DNA of 64,000 nt from Porites lobata (Eukaryota; Cnidaria; Anthozoa; Scleractinia; Poritidae), in the NCBI GenBank assembly GCA_942486035.1, contig CALNXK010000375.1:148501-212500 (forward strand), read 5' to 3'. The position numbers were made by a program, and so were the translations under genes. Shown in pieces: positions 11,301 through 22,686 of this stretch (positions within the stretch are counted from its first letter, which is position 1; each line of letters opens with the position of its first letter). The notes under the pieces are model-generated. The model was not told the origin of the DNA. It was given only the letters and a program-made list of their open reading frames with translations, and did not search any database.

Positions 11301-12068
11301 TACCAGCCACAAGACCCTACGTTTGATCGCTTCGGTTGGCCATGCTCTAATGTTCAATTTATTTTATTTTTTTCAAACATCATTTACACTTCAACTCAGA
11401 ATTCAATTCCTACTCACAAGGTTGTGCACTAGCAAACTGTGCTAATCCTTCAACTTCATCTTCGTCTATAAAACAACTGTCAGCTTAAATATCCAGCCAT
11501 TTTATTGAAATAGCTTGCTCATCAAAGCTTATAAATGGAAGGATTCATTCAGAGAGAATATAACGGGTTGTGTATTCCTTCAAAGTTTCAAGCATCCTAG
11601 TTGTTTACATTTACACTGGAAACCACGCCCAAAAAACCAAAGTAGGTGAGTGGAAATACTACGATAACCATATTGAGCAGAACACTATCTACGATGTCAA
11701 TCTAGTATACAGCTTTTGGTATCTGACATATGCATTTCGTTACTTCATGGGCCTTTGCTATGGTGCCTATAAATTTACAAACTTACCTACTGGCCCCAGT
11801 TGTTCAATCACCGTGCTGATAATTATTAATCGAATATCACCAGCATATATATATATATATAGCTTTTGTCATTTAATTTAATTTGTATATTTTCCCTTAG
11901 CACTTTCTTTTAAAAATCAGTAGACATGCCAGTTTAACAAAAATGCCACATACTGTTTTAGCAAATCAAATCTGAGAAAATCCAAATAGTAATAGAAAAC
12001 AGCCAATCAGAATTAAGCCGTTGTGAAAATGTGCACGGAAATAATTTCAAGGAGTACAAATTAATATT

Positions 12069-12501
12069 ATGCCAACTCTCCCGAATTATCACAGGGAGTC
12101 TCCTGAATACTACACTGATCTCCTGCTCTCCCGTACGGGTCACCAATTCTCCTGGATAAATTTTATGTGCCTTAGTTTGAAATTTAGCCCATTTTTTTCT
12201 CAAAATTCGAATTTTTTTTATTTATTGTACAGTTTCAGAGACACTTTTGCACATATATAGTCACTGACAAAGATTATTTCATCGTTACGATGATGAAAAC
12301 AAATTTTGACAGTATGTACCTCATGTAAGACTTCATATATAGACTGAAGTCAGTTCCATGTCATAATTTGCCGGTGGTGGTGGTGGTGGTGGTGCATTGA
12401 CATTCATGGAAAGGGGGGGGGGGGGGGGGGTAGTGCAAAAGAGAGTCTCCAGATTTTAGATCTCCAGAGGTTGGCATCTCTGGGAGTATAGGAGTTGGTA
12501 A
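12069..12501. mobile_element. MITE-like element with GCCAACTC ends and simple repeats
   Basis: GCCAACTCTCCCG on the left is inverted by GGGAGTATAGGAGTTGG on the right, and GGGAGTCTCC/GGAGACTC words lie inward. A GGT repeat and a poly-G run (12373-12430) sit inside. Borders are approximate. Confidence 0.45.
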
Positions 12502-12808
12502 ACGGTCTTGCCGTGGCTTAGAATGCTAATTATACAAAACAAATACTGTTTTTTTTTCTGGTATCTTGTTGACTATCTTACAGGAAAAGGTTAGCCACAC
12601 TGAAATTAAGGCTTTACTCGAAACAGGCTAACCTTTTCAAGTATTCATAGTGGAAGGACTCCCAAAAAGTAACAACATGCGAAGCAGAAAAAGTCCCTGA
12701 AAACACATATAAGGACTGTCACTTTGAACAAGAAAGAAAACAATGCTGAGGGCACTGACAAAGTAGCCCATTGTTCACAAAATTACATTATGTAATTACG
12801 CATAATTA

Positions 12809-13558
12809 TTAGTCAAAAGGTGTAGGGCGATCAAGATCCCGGAACCTCTTCCTTAAGAGAAAATGCCTTCGAAAAGAAAGGGAACCAGGGTCATCATCAT
12901 CTTTATCATTCTTCTTCATTTTAAGAATTTCAATAGTTGACTTGCACGATGCCAGACGCTTCTCCAGATATTTGACTCGCTCTTCTACTAGTTGCTGGGA
13001 ATATCTTTGCTCTAACTGCGAAAACAACTCATTCTTCTTCAGAGTTTCCCAGTTTGTCTCCTGTGAAACAAACTTGGACATACAGCGGTGAATCAGTTCA
13101 TCGCTTAGCTGGTGTCTTTGAGCCATAACCACAAACTCTAAAGCTTCTTCGCTTGACATATTCTTGATTAAGAAATACTGCTCACATCGTTTTTTCAATC
13201 TGTCCATTTGATATTCACAAGATAGTTCCAATAAAGAAAAGCAATTTTCTTCATTGATACGGTGTTCAACATAAGGGTAGATAGCCCGTAGAAGTTCTTC
13301 TATTTCGTCTGCCTTTTTACCAGGAAGAGGAATTTCTGACGCGTTTTTCTCTTTAAAGTCGGACGTAAGCATTCTGTCAAAAACAGGTGAACACATCGAT
13401 AAAATACAACGGTGAACGTGAAAGCGCTTTCCTTCGACTACAAGCACCAAGTCACTTATCGTCCACGGTTGAGAGAAATCTAGATCTGGTTTACAGGTCG
13501 CGGTTTTTGAAGTCGAAGGAGCACCGTCCTTAACAATCGAAGGATAGGCAGACGCCAT
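12809..13558 (-). CDS. BTB/POZ domain protein, intronless
   Basis: A 249-residue ORF from the ATG at 13558 (an upstream in-frame GTG extension does not look coding). A BTB/POZ fold is evident from about residue 30 with SDLVLVVEGKRFHVHRCIL, SPVFDRMLTSDFKEK, IPLPGKKADEIEELLRAIYP and a LLELSCEYQMDRLKKRCEQY helix; a helical segment with EEALEFVVMAQRHQL follows, similar to BACK-like extensions. The C-terminal third is charged and likely coiled coil (LVEERVKYLEKRLAS), ending in an acidic KNDKDDDD run and a basic tail. BTB domains mediate dimerisation and often recruit substrates to Cullin-3 ubiquitin ligases. No MATH, Kelch or zinc-finger partner is present, so its substrate role is unknown. Single-exon BTB genes of this kind are common in anthozoans. 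Confidence 0.85.
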   Translation of the reverse strand: MASAYPSIVKDGAPSTSKTATCKPDLDFSQPWTISDLVLVVEGKRFHVHRCILSMCSPVFDRMLTSDFKEKNASEIPLPGKKADEIEELLRAIYPYVEHRINEENCFSLLELSCEYQMDRLKKRCEQYFLIKNMSSEEALEFVVMAQRHQLSDELIHRCMSKFVSQETNWETLKKNELFSQLEQRYSQQLVEERVKYLEKRLASCKSTIEILKMKKNDKDDDDPGSLSFRRHFLLRKRFRDLDRPTPFD

Positions 13559-13816
13559 TGTGGGATCTTGCGTTAAGCGTCCAGTCCCTTTCCGAAAATA
13601 ATGGACTGCGCAATCTCGTACCGAGAGGGCAAACGAGAAAATTATGGGGGAGGGGTGATAGAAAATCACACGCATCTGACTTAAGAAAGCGGTGGCAGTT
13701 CAGGGCGAACAGCGCAATGGGCAGGCTATCTCATGGTGAGATATTTGATCGAGTACAGTTGCTATGGGGATGAGGTATTTGAGCCAGGTAGTTGATTTTT
13801 TTGGGCAGGAAGACTT

Positions 13817-14209
13817 AGGCCCAGTTCAGACGTCGTGCTTCTGCCGTGCCGAACTTAATTGTAATTTGGTTCGACTGTAGCACGGCAGGAAAACAACTTT
13901 GATTCAGACGTCGTGCCAGAGTCGAACCAAATTCAGGATTTGCTGATGCCTCGTAACAATTCTTCTCCCAACTCCCCGTGGCAACGCAATCTCGCCAAAA
14001 TACATTAATATAATTTTGTTTAGCGCGGCAGAAGCACGACGTTTGAATCGCTGCCGTGCCAGAGCCGTGTAGCACGGCAGCGCTTGTCGAACTTAATTGC
14101 TTGCCGAACTTAATTCAAAAGTTTGATTCAGACGCCGTGCTTCTGCCGTGCTTTTGTCGAACTTAATTCCTGAATTTAGTTCGGCACGGCAGATTACTGA
14201 ACTGGGCCT
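13817..14209. mobile_element. MITE with AGGCCCAGTTCAG ends
   Basis: The left end is AGGCCCAGTTCAGACGTCG and the right end ATTACTGAACTGGGCCT. Words TCTGCCGTGC, GCACGGCAG and GAACTTAATT repeat in both orientations inside, so it can fold extensively. It is non-coding. Confidence 0.7.
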
Positions 14210-14312
14210 GAGAGCAAGGTGAAGTTGGGCTTATTGATGTTCATCTCTTAGTTCGGGGACCATCTAACCGAGAGAAAAATTGCTATTTTTATAATTCTGT
14301 GAAAGGTTAGAC

Positions 14313-14490
14313 TAAGAGCAGTCTCTCTTTTTTTGGGTTTAGTGAGGCGACTGCACGCGCGCGCTGGCGTCGAGAGACTCGAGAAACGAGGGTGGCAGCC
14401 CCCCGTCTCGCGTCTTTGGTCACGTGCGTGGTCATTTGTGCGTCTCGCGCGTTTCGCTCGACCGACTAAGAAAAGAGAGAGGCTGCTCGT
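14313..14490. mobile_element. GC-rich MITE
   Basis: AAGAGCAGTCTCTCTTTTTT on the left is inverted by AAAAGAGAGAGGCTGCTCG on the right, around a CG-rich core with CGCGCGC and CGTCTCGCG words. The GC content stands out from the AT-rich surroundings. Confidence 0.6.
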
Positions 14491-16357
14491 ATTCTAGTGA
14501 ACCCAGGAGTCATTTCATAGGTAGGTGAAGCATGATCGTTTGGGTGATAGTCTGTTGTTGACAGTGACTGACATTTGGACGACCTGTGCGACAGGTCAAC
14601 ACTCAATACGTAGTCGTCTTGTGCCTCAACTGCCCCGTAGCAAGCTCTTGCCCGTAGTCAATCTATCGCGTTTTAGAGCTCGGGAAAAGGTCAGTAAATT
14701 ACTTTCCTGTAGGAGGTGTCGGATACTGAGCTGTGTGGCTGGGTTTGCTTAGAGTTTACTTATAACCTTGTTTACATTATAAGATGTAATGCACTTTCAC
14801 ATTTGAATAAAAAATGAATAAATCTTGGCGGAAAAGTGTCAAGCAATTTATTTTCCTTACTTTGTTTGCGATTTCAAAAAGCCCGCTCCCCCGTGATGCA
14901 CGTGATCGGGAACGTTTTCTTAAACCATAAGTAATGAGCGGGTCTTTTCTAGCTACATAAATAATAATACAATAACTGTAACAATAGAATAATTAGATTA
15001 AGCGGCGTCCTAAGGCAGTTTCAGAAGATCACGACGCAATTTTGAAGCTTTCATAAGTTATTATACAATGATGACCAGAATAATCAGATGAAACAACAAA
15101 ACAACAGAATAATAATGAGATATAAGCGAAGCATAATGTTCATTTTATGGCTGAAAACACAGAAGACTACGCCTGACTGCCCAGCTTGCGTCGGCGGGCT
15201 TTTCATCGGATCTTTTGAATAAAACGCTACATTGTCTTAGTTTATTACACCTTTTAATTATCCATGGGTAATTAATTTTGCGGCAAGAAAGCAAAAACAG
15301 CTTTTTTTCCGAAAGAAGAAAGCTGCTCTTTCGACAACGGGCCTCATCATTTTTCAGGATTTCATTTCAAGGTATCTCTCGAACTCTTCATATCTTCCCG
15401 GAAATTTCGTCCTTTTTCCATGAGTTCAACCTGTAGCCATATTTCTTGGCCCTTTCATTGTTATTCATAGGACATTGTTTGAGTTAGCATTATTTCTCCT
15501 CCGAGTACAGGTAATTTATGGCTGGCGGTAGTTTCCGTGTGCAAAGCCGACTTTTATGTCAACTCCACTGATATTTTTTTGTTATTATGTGACATTTTGC
15601 ACTTAGTAATTGAAGGCACGCGTAAGAAGTTTACACAAATTGACCTTTTTAATAAGTTAACTTATAAATAAAAAAGAGAATATATTTTTCGTGAGATATT
15701 GTCCCGAGGCATTGTCAAAGGGCACGTATATTTTTCAGGCTCATGACTTACGAATAAACATTTGCCGATGTAGTCTACAGTTTAATAACGTTCTCATCAT
15801 ATCTGCTGGTGATTGATTATTTTACAGCCTTTTTGAAGGAAATATGGTTGAATAACTGTGTTTGGTTACTGCGTATTTGTTGGAGTGTAATTGAGGATTA
15901 ACCAGTTGAAATTTTGGCGGGAATTTGGTGCGCAAGTGACATGACACAAGACGAAACGCGAGCTGCAAATAAGAAAAAAAATGCACCAGTGTTGATATTA
16001 TTTTTCTATTTGGTTAAAAAAAATTCAACCACTGGAAAATCCGCGGGGAGTTGATCGCTAACTTTTTGTAATCAAAAATTTAAAACATTTAATGGTCCAA
16101 GGGCGTCACTGGCTTGATACAAAGGAATACTGATTTGTTCGCATTCGCGTGCGAGAAGTGAACGCCTGATTGCGAAACACTACCGCGCTTTCTGATTGGC
16201 CCAAGAAGAAAAAGGTCCGAAATTACGTGCCCGTGGCATTGTATATTTAGCGCTAGGATTTGAACGCAAACTTCATTTCCTGACTCAGCGTCGCTCAGAG
16301 AAGACTTCTTCGATCAACAAGTCAGTATTTGCAATTGAACAGTCTTTGAGAGTCAAC

Positions 16358-17482
16358 ATGGCAGAAAGAATCCATTTGACAAGGAGACGACAGGTACATG
16401 AGAGTTCCCTCTTTAACCGCTGTGAAATGCACTGTGTCGTTTAAATTTCGTGTATTTTTTTTTCTCATTCGTTTATTTTTTTCCTTCCGACAGGCAAGCA
16501 AACCTTTGCTTGAGCGACAAAGACGTGCACGCATTAACCGAAGCCTCGAAGAACTCAAGGGCCTTGTTCTTTCTGCCCTCTACCGCGATGTAAGTTGTTT
16601 TACTAAGCTCTCTTGAATTTTGCAACAAGTCGTCCTTGTAAATGCAAATAATTTACTGTAGCATGAAGTATCGTGTGCGAGCTACAACGCGTCACTTAAG
16701 AGTCTTCTTGACACCTGAGTATTTGGCCCTGTAATGATCAATGAAATTTCATTAAGGTTTTTCTTGTCGTTTGGTCTTTTCATCTCCACAGAATGATCAA
16801 AACTTTCAAAAGATGGAAAAGGCGGAGATTCTGGAGCTGACTGTAAACTTCTTAAAGATGATTCGAGAACAACAAGGCACAGGTCAGTATTCGATATGGG
16901 AATTTTTCCACAGGTGTATTCAGTTTTCCGTGCAAGCTGCGAAACATGTCATTTTGATTTGAGCTTCATTGGACCGATTATGTAGTTGGTTGCATTGACA
17001 ATGGTCGCTGATATATTGTTCTTTCGGTTTAAGGTTACTGGACCAATCCAAGCGATCCAGAATTCCTGAGCAGCTATCGCGCGGGATTTAATGACTGCGC
17101 TACCAAAGTTTGCAAATTCATGGAAAACCAGCCCCGGGTAGACAGCAAACTACGCGAGCAGATTCTCGTACGTTTGGCAGCTTCTTGCAGCCCTGTTACG
17201 CCAGAAAGTGTCTATTGTCCCAGTTCTCTTACAACACCGTCAATTTACGGTTTTCAAGCGAGTGACTCTCTGTCCTGTTGCGGTGTCTCATCGCCCCCGC
17301 CTTCACCCCCATCAAGCGCATTCAGTCCGTTTAATCCTGGTAATGGTGCCCTTTCTGCGGTAGAAGCTGGAAGAACTTCCAGAGGATGTGAGGCCATTGA
17401 AAAATTGGACAGAAACTCTATGGATTCCACAAGTTATGCTAGGCCATTATGGAGACCGTGGATCTCGAAATCCCAAAATTAA
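16358..17482 (+). CDS. HES/Hairy-type bHLH-Orange repressor with WRPW
   Basis: There are four exons: 16358-16393, 16494-16589, 16792-16882 and 17034-17482 (TAA), for 223 residues; all phases close. A basic region with the HES-specific proline (SKPLLERQRRARINRSLEEL) leads to helix 1, then a loop with NDQNFQKMEKAEILELTV and helix 2. The Orange domain follows (DPEFLSSYRAGFNDCATKV). A serine/proline-rich linker (SSPPPSPPSSAFSP) runs to LWRPW. WRPW recruits Groucho/TLE co-repressors. HES proteins bind N- and E-box DNA and are typical Notch targets acting in neurogenesis and boundary formation. Here the WRPW is followed by six residues, ISKSQN, rather than ending the protein. Intron positions within the bHLH resemble those usual for HES genes. 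A likely polyadenylation signal ATTAAA lies at 17842. Confidence 0.92.
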
Positions 17483-20400
17483 GAATGTTATTGACGACTT
17501 TGGTGCTGTTCAGACGATATTAGCATGACAATGTACTATTTACCAAAGTGAACACTAACTGCGCTCTTAAGCGCGCGAAGTAACAACGGACCAGACAATT
17601 GAAAATCCGGCACGTGCATTTACACATTAAGTTGCATTTCACCAAAGACAAGTGCACTGCGTAAACGGAGTTGGCTGTTCTGTTATATTGCTCATATTGA
17701 GAGAACGGACAGAAGCCATTATATTATCAGAATTGCAATTGTACCGAGGTGTTTAAATTCAAGAGATCTCGATCCCGGTGTTTAAATTTTGTACGAATAT
17801 AAGTAACGATTTCTACTTAATATTTGAATATAAAAATGGCAATTAAAATAGCTTTTGACACACCTGAGGTGATAGTTGTCCTGTTTTTTATTTCTTCTCT
17901 GCTAAACGGGTGGCGACTTTACTAACTGTCGGTTGCTAAGTCATTTACTCACTTCGCACGCTACTAGCTTTTATTTCGAATGAAAAGACCACCTGATTTT
18001 GAAACCATTATTTTTTTAATGTTATACACTGATTACCGTTATCACAGATTTTCTCTGGACTTAACTTTGATATGGAGTATCAATTCATATTGGTATAACT
18101 CCTCCAGTTACTTAAACGTCTGAGTTAAAGTTTTCTTAGTCAGCACCTCCCGAATGCTTGTTTAGCTTTGCTTGTTTTCAGCAGCTAACTGTAAAACAGG
18201 GTACATTCTACAAGTTGAATGTTCCACCAGTAACCCATAACAGCGTGTTTCTCTAGGCACGTCTTCGTGGTATATACTGACTGGTAATCTGCTCTTTATT
18301 TTCATTTGAACCTGGTTATAATGAGAAACCTGGCAGTTTTGTTTTCAATTTACTGGTGAATTTTGTCAATCCTTCTTAACGTCAATCAAAAATAGGTCAG
18401 GGGCGTTTTCTAAGGAGGTGGTGGAAGGAAGGGGGATTTGGGTTCCGTACTAATAGTACAGTTAATTTGATTATGATTTTTTAAGACAGTTTTTAAATAA
18501 TAGTTAATTGTAGTATTTTTAAGTACAAGAAACAACAGTGAAACAGTGAGCGCTTTTTTCCTGCCGAAGTGGACAGAAACGGAAATGAACGTCAAAACAA
18601 ACAGTTCGTTTTGTTAGTAGATAGTACTGAATACTCGCGTGAAAAATAATACATAGTAGTCTACTCATGAAACAGTTAAGGTCACTGATTTTCATGTCCA
18701 ACCCGACAGAAACGAAAATAGATATGAAAGCAAATCTTTTAAAGAACTACCATAATTTCACTTTTTAAGGTATTGCATATACTGTTCATCTGTTTGCTTT
18801 ATAACTGACTTTCTTCTATAATTATTTTAGATATCAGCCGTTATGCGCCTTTCGTTATTGTGTCGCATTAACGTGTGTTCTATTGTCTCAACTAAAGGTT
18901 TTTGCCAACCTGCTGTCGGCTTTCTCAATTCATAAGTAGCGAGTCGCTTCGATGTTAAAACGTCTTGCTCTGTTCGACCAGAGATAGATCAAGAAAATAT
19001 GCATTTCAATAAGTACTGAAATTTTCCTTTGCATTTTGGGCGGAAAATGTTGTAACTTCTTTAATTGTCGTTCTTTTCCTTATTACTGAACAACGAAGAC
19101 TTGTCAACGAATAGCTTTCTAAAACTATTGAATGTCCTTTTTACCAGCATCTTCCAATACGTAATGACAATATAAAAGACCACAGAAAAGCATGTAATTC
19201 AAAGGAAGCTGAAAGAAGTAAAAAAAAAACTCGCTCATGGAATTAAACGTTAAACGTCTTTAATACTCTTTCGGCAAATATCATGTGCCCCTAATCTGCC
19301 AGTTGCGTATTAGCGTCCGACCATTTTACTTTTGAGGAAGAGGGTGGAGGGGAGGGGGGGGGGAGGGGCAGAGGGGTGGTTTGGTGTTGGGGAAGACCTT
19401 TTTCCCAAACCTCTGTAGTCCGCTACACAGCCGTTTTAGTGACGACACTAAAAATCGCTGTGTAGCAGACTAAATTAAACCTCTGGTGATAGAATTCTTT
19501 TTCTGACGTTCAACAGTGTAAGATTTTTTTTCTAGCAGTATATGCCATTAAAGAAATTTTTCCAGTGTAGGAATTTTTTCGCCAGGTATTTCCCTGTAAG
19601 AATTTTTTCCCTCCAAATCAGTCTTCAGGATATTTTTTTTCTGAAATCACCCACACCCCTCTCAAAAGTCAAATGGTCAGGTCGGCCCTTGTCTGAATGA
19701 CTGAATGAGGCATGCACTACTAGAAAACTATGAAAGCAAAACTTATGTGTCACTAGTTTGTATTATAAATAGGAGTTTTGCAAACAAATTTTTGAAAAGG
19801 AATCCAAGAGAATTGGCAGAACTCTTTGCTTAGGCAAGTGCACTGTAATCCAAAACCCCTGCTGGGATACCTGTGAAGCACCACAAAGCGGACAACACAG
19901 GATCACCAGCCCAGACAGACCGGGGCCGCGAACTGCGGGGTATGGCACGTGGCACAAAGGTACATTGTTGAATACACAGAGAGAGCATAAAATAAGTTGG
20001 GTTTTAATAATGGAGCCCACGTCTATCCCCATGTACATATTGTCTATCCCCTGTTTGAGAAGTGTATGGAAAGCCTATAAAACCGGTGGAAGAAAATCGA
20101 AAATCTCAATAAAGTATTGTCATCTCATCAGTTCCTCTGATCCATAGAAAACCTTTAAAGACTCATTATACTTAACGTGTTTTAACGACATGGTTCAAAA
20201 CACCTGGTGAGATACTGTAGAACGAATCTCCTTTAAATTTTAAAACTTTTAATTATTTTGTCAGCAAAAGTCGTGAGTTACTGAAGGTTTTTGGTCCATT
20301 ATTTCCTCTCGAAAATGTTCATTATTCCCAGGAGCAGAGTAATCGGCTCCTGTTATACCATTATTTCGTGTCCCAGGAAGGCATTATTCTACTATTCCGT

Positions 20401-20719
20401 CTCGAAATGTTCCATGGATCGGGCGTGGAGTCACGACCGTCAGGGAGGAGGTTATTCAAATATTTCAAGTCGAACATTTCCTTTTAGTTTTTATTCCATC
20501 CTCTGCAGCCCCGATCCTTCGTGCAGGTGACCTAATAAAGTAATGGCAAAAAATGGAACTAATAAGCGGTCGTTTCACATTCCATATCTTTCTGTTTTTT
20601 CGTCGGGATTACCCAGGAGAAAAGGATGTTTTCGCAGACTACGGGATTACCCTCGGGAGTCCAGACAGCGCGAACATGACGTGTGCGACCGTGTAAGACT
20701 GGACTGGAGTGTCACTGTA
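17483..20719. other. Spacer between HES and the first SLC7 gene
   Basis: It holds the HES 3' UTR (to about 17860). A perfect-looking 24-bp-arm hairpin lies at 19418-19471, and purine-rich and poly-G runs at about 19335-19375. No exon was recognised in the rest, including the ORFs at 19763-20038 and 20291-20530. Confidence 0.55.
19418..19471. repeat. Snap-back hairpin
   Basis: TAGTCCGCTACACAGCCGTT and the next few bases pair with the complementary CGCTGTGTAGCAGACTA segment across a short ACGA loop, with three mismatches. It probably represents a short MITE relic. Confidence 0.6.
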
Positions 20720-20817
20720 ATGGCGGACAGACAAGATGTTCTTCGTTCTGAGCTCAACAAGATAATTCTCGAGATCAGTTTAAACAAAAATGCACCGAAC
20801 CACAACAAAGGGTACGG
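20720..20817 (+). other. Possible 5' exon of the SLC7 gene (phase unresolved)
   Basis: An ATG in reasonable context opens MADRQDVLRSELNKIILEI, then a GTAAGT donor at 20818. The nearest acceptor, GATAG before 21059, would join it to the transporter exon in the wrong phase and hit a stop, so it cannot supply the transporter N-terminus as drawn. It may be a 5' UTR exon with an upstream ORF, or part of something unrelated. Confidence 0.25.
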
Positions 20818-21036
20818 GTAAGTCATGCCGCAAAAAGAGGCTTCGTGGAAAAGTACAATTTTGACTTTAGGCATTGCGTTCTTTGTAGAAAATTTTAAAT
20901 GAGTACTTGTGCAATCATTTATTTGAGGCAATTTTCATTCAAGTTCTGTTAGCTTGTGAGAAAGATACAAGTTTACTTGCTTGCTTTAGTTTCTACAGAT
21001 AGTATCAGTGTTGTTGTTTAAAATTGTATTTGTGTA

Positions 21037-22554
21037 ATGCAATCTTTTTCGTCGATAGATGCCAAGGCTGTGAATGAAAACCAAACTCATTCAAGTGTGG
21101 AAAGTACAGAAAACACAATGAAGATGATTGAACAAGAAGATTTTGTGGTGACCAGCAGTTTGTCATTCCATGAGAACAAAGCAACTGCAGAAGAGAAATT
21201 TGTCAAATTGCAAAAAAGCCCCACCGGCAATAACCATGGTAATGTTAAACTGTCCAGAAGTGTGACGCTGTTACAGGGCATCTCTTTAATGGTAGGGGTT
21301 ATGATTGGCTCTGGAATATTTGTGTCACCACGGTATGTCCTTTTGCATTCTGGTTCAGTTGGTGTTACCCTAATGGTATGGATATCATCTGGTGTTATGG
21401 CAATGTTTGGAGCTTTGTGCTACTGTGAGCTGGGGACAATGATTCAACGCTCTGGTGGCGAACTTACTTACATTCGTGAAGCTTTGGGTCCATTAGCAGG
21501 TTTTTTAGTAAGCTGGACAATGGTTCTGATATTGAAGCCAGCCTCTGTAGCCATCGTTACATTGAGTTTCGCATCATACGCTATTCAGCCATTTTTGAAT
21601 GAGAAAGACATGGACACTGAACAGCTTATCAAATTCATTGCTGCTGTCTGTATTATTTTGATTACGACTGTGAACTGTGTAAGTTCACGATGGGCTGGTC
21701 AAATGCAGATCGTTTTTATGGTAATGAAATTACTGGCTATTGGCATTATAGTCGTGATTGGGGCTTGTCGAATTGTCAGCGGACACTATGAGAATTTTCA
21801 GTCTCCTTTTAAAGGTACAAACCCAAATACTGGAGAAATTGCCCATGCTTTCTTTAGTGGACTTTGGGCTTATGATGGCTGGAACCAACTTAATTATGTC
21901 ACAGAGGAGCTGCAAAACCCTCACAAGAATCTACCACGTGGAGTCATGATTGCTCTCCCTCTCGTCACATTTTGCTACACTCTTGTTAACATAGCATATT
22001 TCAGCATCCTGACGCCAGCAGAAGTTCTCTCATCTAATGCAGTGGCTGTTTCAGTGGCTGAAAAAGTGCACCCCACCCTTGTTGTCATTATGCCGCTGTT
22101 TGTAGCTTGCTCCTGTTATGGTGCTGCCAATGGCTCCATTTTCACCAATGGAAGAGTGGTATGTTCAGCTGCTAAGGAAGGTCATATGCCTCACTTTCTA
22201 GCCACCATTAATACCCACTTTAATACACCATTGCGTGCCATCATGTTCCCATCATCTATATCCCTCTGCCTGTTGATGATTGGTAATTTAGATTCTCTAC
22301 TAAGCTGCTTCAGCTTTGTGGCTTGGATTTTCCTTGGTGGAACTTTCCTTTCTCTTCTGATCCTACGTTGGAAGAAGCCCCATGATCTGCGTCCTTACAA
22401 AGTATGGATTGGGATCCCTGTTGTCATGTTAGTGGTTTCCTGTTGTCTTGTTATTGCACCTTTGTTGGCAAAACCACAATCATCTGCAGTTGCATTGGGT
22501 TTTGTCTTGTCTGGGGTCCCTGTGTATTTGCTTTTTGTTTACCGCAGTAAATAA
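21037..22554 (+). CDS. SLC7-type amino acid transporter (LAT/b0,+AT-like), intronless body
   Basis: A 505-residue ORF from the ATG at 21037. If the acceptor at 21058 is used, the first in-frame Met is at 21118 (478 residues). The APC-superfamily fold is clear: LMVGVMIGSGIFVSPRYVLL (TM1 with the GSGIF substrate motif), ALCYCELGTMIQRSGGE, GLWAYDGWNQLNYVTEELQNP (TM6 and loop), and GAANGSIFTNGRVVCSAAKEG (TM8). Such transporters exchange neutral or cationic amino acids and normally pair with an SLC3 heavy chain through a disulfide in the TM3-TM4 loop. Here that loop reads NEKDMDTEQLIKF and has no cysteine, so the covalent link is probably missing. A second, related gene lies tail to tail at 24083-25693. 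The cytoplasmic N-terminus is hydrophilic, as usual. Confidence 0.87.
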   Translation: MQSFSSIDAKAVNENQTHSSVESTENTMKMIEQEDFVVTSSLSFHENKATAEEKFVKLQKSPTGNNHGNVKLSRSVTLLQGISLMVGVMIGSGIFVSPRYVLLHSGSVGVTLMVWISSGVMAMFGALCYCELGTMIQRSGGELTYIREALGPLAGFLVSWTMVLILKPASVAIVTLSFASYAIQPFLNEKDMDTEQLIKFIAAVCIILITTVNCVSSRWAGQMQIVFMVMKLLAIGIIVVIGACRIVSGHYENFQSPFKGTNPNTGEIAHAFFSGLWAYDGWNQLNYVTEELQNPHKNLPRGVMIALPLVTFCYTLVNIAYFSILTPAEVLSSNAVAVSVAEKVHPTLVVIMPLFVACSCYGAANGSIFTNGRVVCSAAKEGHMPHFLATINTHFNTPLRAIMFPSSISLCLLMIGNLDSLLSCFSFVAWIFLGGTFLSLLILRWKKPHDLRPYKVWIGIPVVMLVVSCCLVIAPLLAKPQSSAVALGFVLSGVPVYLLFVYRSK

Positions 22555-22686
22555 GTTTGGTTAATTATGATGATTGCTTTTGTCAGTCTACCCACAATGT
22601 ATGGTATAAAGCTAAGGGCTTGGGATTTAGCCGTCCTACAGTAAACATTGACATCTTTCACTCAACCTTAACTGATATAAGAAGTG

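Larger units (their letters stand above)
9451..12808. other. Spacer between SPS2 and the BTB gene
   Basis: No coding exon was recognised. A possible polyadenylation signal AATAAA lies at 9955-9960. A tandem duplication (10450-10620), two MITE-like elements (10756-11300 and 12069-12501), a short AT dinucleotide run near 11847-11862, and GGT and poly-G tracts at 12373-12430 account for the visible structure. Confidence 0.6.
13559..16357. other. Spacer between BTB and HES genes
   Basis: Apart from two MITEs (13817-14209, 14313-14490) and a repeat-like stretch at about 14529-14620, no exon is recognisable. The last 200 bp should contain the HES promoter: a GTATATTTA word at about 16239 is a possible TATA-like element about 115 bp upstream of the ATG. 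Confidence 0.5.
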
